Source: Boesenbergia rotunda
Lineage: Eukaryota > Streptophyta > Magnoliopsida > Zingiberales > Zingiberaceae
Assembly: GCA_024364735.1 (NCBI GenBank)
Contig: JAGFNQ010000282.1
Coordinates: forward strand, 519,733-583,732
Reading direction: 5' to 3'
DNA length: 64,000 bases
Shown: piece after piece, positions 56,340 to 64,000 of the stretch
Layout: every line of letters begins with the position of its first letter
Position numbering within the stretch: the stretch's first letter is position 1
Made by a program: the position numbers and the translations under genes
The notes under the pieces: generated by a model
The model's input: the letters and a program-made list of their open reading frames with translations, nothing else
What the model was told of the DNA's origin: nothing
Databases searched by the model: none

Positions 56340-58066
56340 TGTTGATGCAGTCTGACCCTGATTGTTGTTTTGGTGTTGACACCGATTTTAGTTTAGGTTG
56401 ATGATTATGATTATGGTTAAGTCCTGATCGGGGATTAGGCATGGTATGGGAAATCCTAGCTTAGAGGGCTAGGTGTTGGAAAATCCTAACCTGGAGGGTT
56501 AGGTGCGGAAAATCCTAGCTTGGAGGGCTAGGTGTTGGAAAAGTCCTAATTCGGAAGGGTTGGGTGAAAAGTCCTAGCTTGGAGGGCTAGGTGAAAAGTC
56601 CTAACTTAGAGGGTTAGGTGAAAATTCCCAACTTGGAAGGTTAGGTGAAAAAGTCCTGGCTTGGAGGGTCAGGTCCTAACCTGGATGGCTAGGTCTGGAA
56701 AAGTCCTAATTCAGAAGGGTTGGGTGAAAAGTCCTAGCTTGGAGGGCTAGGTGAAAAGTCCTAACTTGGAGGGTTAGGTGAAAATTCACAACTTGGAGGG
56801 TTAGGTGAAAAATCCCTAGCTTGGAAGGCTAGGTTGGATGAAATCCTACCTTGGAGGGCTAGGTTTGAGTCCCTGGATCGGTCTAGTGAGCGATCAGGGA
56901 TGTTGGCATGCTGCTCCTTCATGGATCGGTCTGGTGACCGATCCAGCGATGACTGATCAGTTTGGTGACCGATCAGGGAGTACACAGTGAGGTTGGGAAC
57001 CTACTGTGTGGCTCTTGATTGGTCTGGTGACCGATCAGGGAGCAGGCCGATGCCACACTACTTGGCTCCTGATCCGTCTGGTGACTGATCAGGGAGCAGG
57101 CAGTGCCCTCACTGCTTGGCTCCTGATCAGTCCGGTGACCGATCAGGGAGCACACAGTGAGTTGAGTTCCCCTGCTGATCAGTTCCTGAACGGTCCGGTG
57201 ACCGATCAGAGACTTAGGATCTGATTTCCGCAGTTACTGTTCACTCAGACGTGGACCGATCAGGCTTGAGCCAGATCGGACAGTGTCCATCCTGATCGGT
57301 CTGGTGACCGATCAGGTTTCACTCTAATCGGTCTGGTGACCGATCAGGCCTGTGTCACTACAAAGGCTGGGAGTTCCAGCAAAGCGGTGGATCGGTCTGG
57401 TGACCGACCCACAGGCCCTGGATCGGTCCGGTGACCGATCACTTTAATTCAAATTGCACTGTCAGACGCTCTGCTCGCATCTGACCGTATCCGATTCTCT
57501 GCATTTGATCCCTGATACTTGATTTACTGAGTTATATGTTGTTCTAATGCTCTGATTAAGCTGCAGGTGACAGGGAAGGATTCAAACACTCAAGGAGAGT
57601 TATTGGAGGCCTTTCCTTGGAGCAGGTTTGTCCGTTTTCCTTCTCAGGTTGCAACGGGCACTGGCGCTGGCTGGAGCTGCTGACTGGGGCTGGTCTGAGG
57701 GAAGCTCAGGGAGTCCAAAAGAGCTCAGTGGTGGCTGGTGGTTGCAGGTGGGCAGCTAGAGGCTGCAGTGAGATGGTGTCACCTGGCGCTCAGTGGAGAA
57801 ACAAAAGGGCGTAGTGGAGTGTTCGGAAGAACAACCCTGTGGCTTGAGTTCTTGCTGCGCGAGTGTTTTCTCCACATCATGCTTGTGCATTCTGAAGTTC
57901 CATCATCTTGAGCAAGCTACTGCAATCTTGAAGCAACCATCCCTTGTTGAGCACTTGGAGGAAGGAACAAGAGGCTTTGAGTCCAACAACGAGAAGACAC
58001 GAAGAAAGGGTTCTTGCGTGAGATCATCGTTGGGTAGAGCTCGGAAGAAGCTTGTTGTGTTCTTGT
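56340..58066 (+). repeat. Sirevirus-like LTR, TGTTGATG family, interrupted
   Basis: This is the plus-strand counterpart of 33216-35337. It starts TGTTGATGCAGTCTGACCC, then has the CCTAAC/CCTAGC array, the GATCGGTC array, a GGATTCAAACACTCAAGG block and the AGAAGACACGAAG block. It breaks off at 58066, corresponding to about 33612 of the other LTR, because a minus-strand copia element begins. The overlapping small frames at 56761-57224 and 57617-58089 are not genes. Confidence 0.8.
56440..57440. repeat. Two hairpin arrays in the plus-strand LTR
   Basis: 56440-56870 carries about 15 CCTAGC...GCTAGG or CCTAAC...GTTAGG units with TTGGAGGG-type spacers. 56875-57440 carries about a dozen GATCGGTC TGGT GACCGATC units. 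Both mirror the arrays at 34250-35235. Confidence 0.85.
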
Positions 58067-60210
58067 TGTTGGGATCGGGTGCATGTTGACATGGATGCGG
58101 GTTCGTAATTATAAATTAATTACGTGCAGTGGAAGGTTTAGCATAAATAATTTCTCAAATTATTTAACCACACATCTAAGCATGCAATTTTATCTTGTGT
58201 AGACATGATCATATATTTATAATTTTGCAGAAACATAAACTAATTTACATATTACCTCGCGTAACTCGAAGGGAGGGACAAGATCCAATCGTAAGTGTCC
58301 CTTGGAAGCTCCGCCTCTATTCGCGTCCACGCCGAGTATCTTCGGGATTACTTCGTAAAGCCATGAGTTTCGTGTTCTCGAGAACTACTAGATTCTCCGA
58401 GAACGTGATGAGAAAAACCAAGAGAGAAGTCGGAAGACTAACCACAAAAGGATGGTCGGAGCTTCCTTCTCCGGCAGCAGGTGGTGGTCGGCAAAAGATC
58501 CTTCTTGGGGCTGGTTGGCGCACGGCAAGAAGGGGAGAAGAGAAGGAGAGAAAGAGAGGGAGAGAGCCTATGCCTTCATTACTTTGATTATTTTCCAAGC
58601 CTTGCCTTGGGTACTTTATATAGTGGCCTCTCAACCATCAAGCCTCTCAAATATGGAATAACATATTCCATCATGCCAAGTTTGATTTTATATCATGGTT
58701 AATATCATTTTTTAATTCATGATAAAAATTAATCAAGTCTCTTTTCTCTTATGGAATAAATTTCCTTATCATGGTAAATCAATCCATGATTGATTTTATA
58801 AAATAAATGAATCCATGGTTCATTTTAATTTCCATGAAAAATAAACCAAACCTTGGTTTATTATATATAAAAATTTATATCATCCATAATTTTATAAAAC
58901 AAATCACACTTGGTTTATTTTATAAATTGAACCAAAAATTTGGTTCTCTCCCTTTGTTGTGGCCGGCCAAGCAAAGAGGATGGAGGCCCTCTTTGGCCTG
59001 CCCATCCAAGCCACGCCCCAATGAATTAAACTTATTTAATTCATCTATTAAGTCTTCAAAAGACTTAGCCATTTTACACTTCCGATGCGTCTCTGAAAAA
59101 TTCAGATTCGACTTATCGTTTGGCTCAACCAAACTTAATCTCTCTTGATTGGAAAATCCAATTTTCAACTCGTTTTAAATCCCTCGGATTACTCGTAGTG
59201 CGTGTGACTAAATAGGCATTCGATTTATGTTGGTCATCTATAATTAATCAATTATAGAACGATCATGAGTGGCACCTAGTAGTACATCATGATCCCCAAT
59301 TAATCGAAAGATCAACGGTTGACCTTAGAAACAATTTTGAAACCCTTCAGCAGCTATAATGAATCGTGCCCCATTCCCTTCACCATCTTATACCGACTTG
59401 GTTCAGGACATGGTCTATGTGTGTCAGTCGCCACTAGGCTGACTACGTCACACCTAGCCCAAGTAACGTTTTCTCGTCCTACGGATTCTAATTACTTTCA
59501 TGTATTTAAGAGATTCATACTCTGAACATGTCATGCTCTGGCCAGAGGCTTCGAGTAACAATCCGACGATAGGCCTTGGGTATACATCTCCTCGCAAGGA
59601 GTGGTGAATCCTTTGTAGGCTGTTCAAACATCTTCGGGCACTTCGGCTTATACCCAATCATCCTGGGTCCACACCTCCTTGGAGATGCTTGCTTAAGATG
59701 TCAAAGTATAAGTCTCGATGACCAAGATGACTTGAACACCGCAAGTCAAAGGAACATCGCACTTAAGCTGCAGTAAGAACTTCACTGACATATCTATATA
59801 TAGACTACCATATAAAGTTTTACAGCCAGTCACTCCAATGAACTAGTTCCCTTAACTAGCATTCATGTTTATCTCCGGACATCTCAATGTCACCAGTCAG
59901 TGAGAATCAGCTGATTAGAGAATAACCCATGCTAGTCTCAACAGAATTGATAGTGTCCGTATTTATCAATTCATCGACTAGGGACAATTTCAATACTTCA
60001 CAATTGCACATGTAGAGATAATCACTAGTTGTGAATTCATCACAAATTCTCTCATGCTGTGAATTGTATTGCGGGCATTCAGTAAATGAGTTTAAGATCT
60101 CAATCAAATACACAAACATGTATACTCAAATAGTGAATATTCATTTATTAAAATAAATGATTACAATCATAAGGCGATTGCCTTAGGACACTTTTCTCAT
60201 ATTTCTAACA
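58067..60210 (-). repeat. 3' LTR of the minus-strand copia element
   Basis: The 2144-base unit on the minus strand runs from TGTTAGAAATATGAG (60210) to CCGATCCCAACA (58067) and is the same family as 29974-32256. A TATATAAAGTACCC box is near 58610-58622. It is preceded on the element strand by an AAGTGGGAG tract (60211-60219 region). The flank CTTGT (58062-58066) would be the target duplication, with its partner beyond the window. The frame at 58195-58587 lies in its R/U5 region. Confidence 0.85.
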
Positions 60211-63200
60211 AACTCCCACTTGGTCTAATGTCAATCGCTACGGTACCCAATACCACAGGCTCTAACATGACCCTCAAACTTGCTTTGAGGCAAGGCCTTA
60301 GTTAAAGGATCCGCTAAATTCCTTTCAGAGGGAATTTTCTCAATTTGTATATCATTCCTACTTATAATCTCTCTGATCAGATGATAGCAGCGAAGCACAT
60401 GTTTGGATCGCTGATGAGACCTTGGTTCCTTCGCTTGTGCAATAGCTCCATTGTTGTCGCAGTAAACCGGTATTGCGTCATCAATGGTTGGAACCACACC
60501 AAGTTCTGAGACAAACTTCTTGATCCAAACTGCTTCCTTTGCTGCTTCCGAAGCTACAATATATTCCGCTTCCGTGGTAGAATCCGCTACGGTGTCTTGC
60601 TTGGAACTCTTCTAACTTATTGCGCCTCCATTCAAAATAAATATGTATCCGGACTGAGATTTGGAGTCATCCTTATCAGTCTGGAAACTGACATCTGTAT
60701 ACCCACGTATTACCATATCACCTTCTCCATATATTAGGAATACATCCTTAGTTCTTCTTAAGTACTTTAGGATTGTCTTGACAGCGGCCCAATGATCCAT
60801 TCCTGGATCAGACTGGTATCTGCTTGTGACGCTCAGAGCATACGATACATCGGGCCTAGTACATAGCATAGCATACATGATAGATCCTATCGCGGATGCA
60901 TAAGGAATCTTATTCATGCAAATCCTCTCGTCTTCTGTGCGCGGACACATAGACTTCGAAAGGTTGATCCCATGCCTGATGGGAAGGTAACCTTTCTTGG
61001 ATTCCGACATGCTAAACCTTTCTAGCACTCGGTCTATATATATAGACTGCGAAAGACCAAGCAATCGTTTTGATCTATCTCTATAGATTCTAATCCCAAG
61101 GATATAGGTTGCTTCTCCCAGGTCTTTCATGGAGCAAGTTTTGGACAACTAAATTTTAACTGGCTGTAAGACTGATATATCGTTTCCTATAAGTAATATG
61201 TCATCGACATATAACACTAGGAATACGACTGCACTTCCATTAACCTTCTTGTACACACAAGGTTCGTCAGGTTTTTGTGAAAAATCAAACTCTTTGATTG
61301 TCTCATCAAAACGGATGTTCCAGTTCCTGGATGCTTGCTTTAGTCCATATATGGATCGTCGAAGCTTGCATACTTTGGTTTTATTAACCGATTTGAAAGG
61401 TTCAGGTTGTATCATGTATACATCCTCAAGCAGGTTTCCAATAAGGAAAGCTGTTTTCACATCCATTTGCCATATCTCATAATCATAATTAGCTGCTATG
61501 GCCAGGAGCATACGAATGGATTTAAGCATAGCTACTGGCGAATAGGTTTCGTCATAATCAATTCCTTGTTTCTGACGATATCCTTTCGCCACTAATCTAG
61601 CCTTAAAGGTAACAACATTACCTTCCATGTCGGTTTTCTTCTTGAAAACCCACTTGCACCCTATGGGCTTAATCCCTTCAGGTGAGTTAACCAAGTCCCA
61701 TACTTGATTTTTGTACATGGAATCCATTTCCGACTTCATGGCTTCAAGCCATTTATCCCATTCTTAATTTTTTAGAACATCTTCATAACTAATAAGTTCG
61801 TCATCGTTAATGAGTAACACGTCGTTCGATTCACTTATGAGAAATCCGTATCTCTCTGGAATATTGCGTGTCCTATCAGACCTACGAAGAAGTGGTGTTG
61901 TTTTAGGTTCAACTTATAGCTCATCATCATGAGTTATTGGTTGTGGGTCTAGACTAGGTGTCTCTGTAATGTCTATTGGAGATTCTTGAACTTCTTCAAG
62001 TTCAATGCTACTCCCACTGTTTTCTTGTAAAAGAAATTCTTTTTTTAGAAATACAGCATGCCTTGAAACAAACACCTTTTGTTCTAAGGGATGATAGAAT
62101 TGGTAACCTTTCGTTTCCTTAGAGTATCCAATAAATAAACATTTATCAGACTTAGCATCCAATTTGTCTGATACAGTCCGCTTTACATAAGCAGGACAAC
62201 CCCATATCTTTAGATGATATAAATGAGGTTTCTTACTATTCCACGTCTCATATGGAGTAGTAGAGACTACCTTGGTCGGGACTCTGTTTAGTAAGTAAAC
62301 AGCTGTCTTAAGCGCATAGCCCTAAAAGGATTTTGGAAGAGTTGCATGATTCATCATAGATCTAACCATGTCCATCAAGGTTCGGTTACGCCTCTCAGAT
62401 ACACCATTATGCTGTGGTGTATATGGCGGAGTCCATTGAGACAATATCCCATTGTCCCTAAGATAATCTTGAAACTCTTGACTTAATGTATTCACCACCC
62501 CGATCGGATCAAAGTATCTTAATACTTTTGCCAAGTTATTTCTCTACTTCACTTCTGAACTCTTTGAATTTCTCAAAAGCTTCAGATTTGTGTTTCATTA
62601 AGAACATATACCCGAATCGTGAGTGATCATCGATAAAGGTAATGAAGTAGCTATAGCCTCCTTGTGCAAGAGTTGACATTGGTCCACATACATCAGTATG
62701 TATTAGACTAAGCAATTCTCCCACTAGTTTACCTTTTTCGGAAAAGGGTAATTTGGTCATCTTGCCTTTTAAGCATGATTCACATGTATCAAATGAACCA
62801 GGTTCAAATGATTCCAGAATTCCACATCGGTGTAATTTGGTCATGCGTTTCTTGCTTACACGGCCAAGACGACAATGCCACGTATAGGAGTCTATTTGAT
62901 TATCTATTCGAGCATGTTTGTTGCTAACTTCGATATTGAAAACGTCACCGGATAAATCTAACGTGTATATACCATTGCATAAAGTTTCGGTCCCATAAAG
63001 AACACCATTTAAAGTTATGTAACAGCAATTGTTACTAAAAATTAAATGATAACTCTTTCATTCAAGCATGAAATAGATACAATGTTCTTTATTAATGAAG
63101 GAACAAAATAATAATTATCCAATTCTAAGACAAGTCCAATAGATAGCTTTAGCAAATATGTTCCAATGGCAACAGCAGCAATCTTTGCTCCATTTCCAAC

Positions 63201-64000
63201 TCGCAAATTCGCTTCTCCCTTGACGAGTTTCTTCTATTCCTTAGCCCCTTTATGTCATTACATATATGTGAGCCACACCTAGTATCAAGTACCCAGGTGT
63301 ACGAGGAAATAGAGTGACATTCAATAACGAAGATACCTGAAGAGGATGGGGCATCGGATGCCTTCTTCTCCAAGGACTCAAGATAAACCTTGCAGTTTCT
63401 TCGCCTGTGGCCCTCCTTGCCGCAGTGATGGCTAGTGCCTTTTGGTGCCTTTTCAATCATTTTAGCCTTTTTTCTTCCTTCCCTTATTTTGTTCTTTGGG
63501 CTTCCTCTTAGAGCCTTTCTTTGAGGAACCAACTAACAGTACCGTCTTCTGATCCTGCTTTACAGAAGGCTCTACAGTCTTCAGCAGGTTAAGCAACTCA
63601 GGAATAGTAGTTTCCAGTTTGTTCATCCGATAGTTCATCACAAATTGTGAGTAACTCTTGGGCAAACAATACAGAATTAAGACAATACTTAGTTCGTGAT
63701 CCATGCAAATCCGAGTGTGCCTAATCACTCAATGTACCCCAACATCTTCAACACAAACTGTGAGACAGAAGTGCCTTCCTGCATCTTAGAGGTGAAGAGG
63801 AGTCTGGAGACCTCGAACCTTTCGGATCTCGCCTGCTCGTCAAACAGCTCATGAAGATGGAAGACGATGGTATGAGCATCCATATGCTCATGCTGCTTTT
63901 GTAGCTCAGGTACCATAGCGGCCAGCATGATGCAACTCGCAAGTTCAGAATCGGCCACATGTTCTAATAGGCCACTAACTGGTCTGGAGTTGCATCTTCA
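60211..64000 (-). pseudogene. Ty1/copia gag-pol, running off the window end, broken
   Basis: Read from 64000 downward: gag (63462-64000, LHELFDEQARSERFEVSR, then a basic linker); a zinc knuckle HHCGKEGHRRRNC lacking its first cysteine; a protease box reading DTRCGSH; pre-integrase (WHCRLGRVSKKRMTKL); integrase (CESCLKGKM, HTDVCGPM, FITFIDDHSRFGY, PQHNGVSERRNRTL); RT (QMDVKTAFL, SIYGLKQASRNWN, YVDDILLIGND, DLGEATYILGI); and RNase H (YCDNNGAIAQA, NLADPLTKALP). Stops or frameshifts occur at 62536-62538, 62322-62324, 61914-61916, near 61765, 61149-61151 and 60612-60614. It is more complete than 27411-29973 but defective. The gag start and the 5' LTR lie beyond 64000. Confidence 0.9.

Noticed and set aside
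57617..58661. Frames of 65-130 codons on both strands
   Set aside because: They fall across the leader-like parts of two different LTRs, and their ends coincide with no promoter or known protein.

Overview
This window is a plant chromosomal segment built almost entirely of nested LTR retrotransposons. I see no convincing host protein gene, rRNA, tRNA gene or CRISPR array. The element types are Ty3/gypsy chromoviruses of the Tekay/Del type, Sirevirus-like Ty1/copia, other Ty1/copia of the Tork/Angela kind, and a CACTA transposon end. Together with dense self-nesting and a 25-N assembly gap they suggest a large, repeat-rich seed-plant genome. A monocot is plausible but the sequence does not prove it.

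Left part (1-11393): an unassigned repeat, then a CACTA-like transposon end with subterminal repeats and ~0.45 kb tandem units, cut by a copia pol fragment with its 3' LTR (+). The same copia family follows in inverted orientation (-), so two truncated copies face each other tail to tail. Next come the 3' LTR and 3' internal region of a Sirevirus-like element (-), then a minus-strand gypsy LTR.

Centre-left (11394-26696): a structurally complete gypsy element (11394-20724) with near-identical 2.1 kb LTRs, TTTAC target duplications, a tRNA-iMet-type primer site and one uninterrupted 1563-codon gag-pol frame. It sits inside a minus-strand LTR of its own family. After the gap (21064-21088) comes a second, broken copy with its 3' LTR.

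Middle (26697-45263): a copia pol pseudogene with a 2.28 kb LTR (+), joined to the gag of a Sirevirus-like element (-) whose LTR carries arrays of hairpin-forming repeats. Then follow a decayed gag, an AT-rich stretch, a Sirevirus-like 3' end (-) with an envelope-like third ORF that appears to have its own TATA promoter and a 74-bp intron, and a lone diverged copia LTR.

Right part (45264-64000): one very long gypsy LTR (with an internal ~0.8 kb tandem duplication) is split by a Sirevirus-like element (47701-54207, ATACT target duplications, intact gag, decayed pol, deleted 3' end). Downstream of that LTR's primer site, insertions stack inward: a Sirevirus-like LTR, then a second copia LTR family, then a minus-strand copia that runs off the window end.

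Only two reading frames look intact and element-like: the gypsy gag-pol (13862-18553) and the Sirevirus-like gag (49307-50953). The rest are fragments or pseudogenes. The less ordinary features are non-coding: hairpin minisatellites with covarying arms in several LTR families, tRNA-like (Pol III box) segments inside the gypsy LTR, and the spliced-looking envelope-like ORF.
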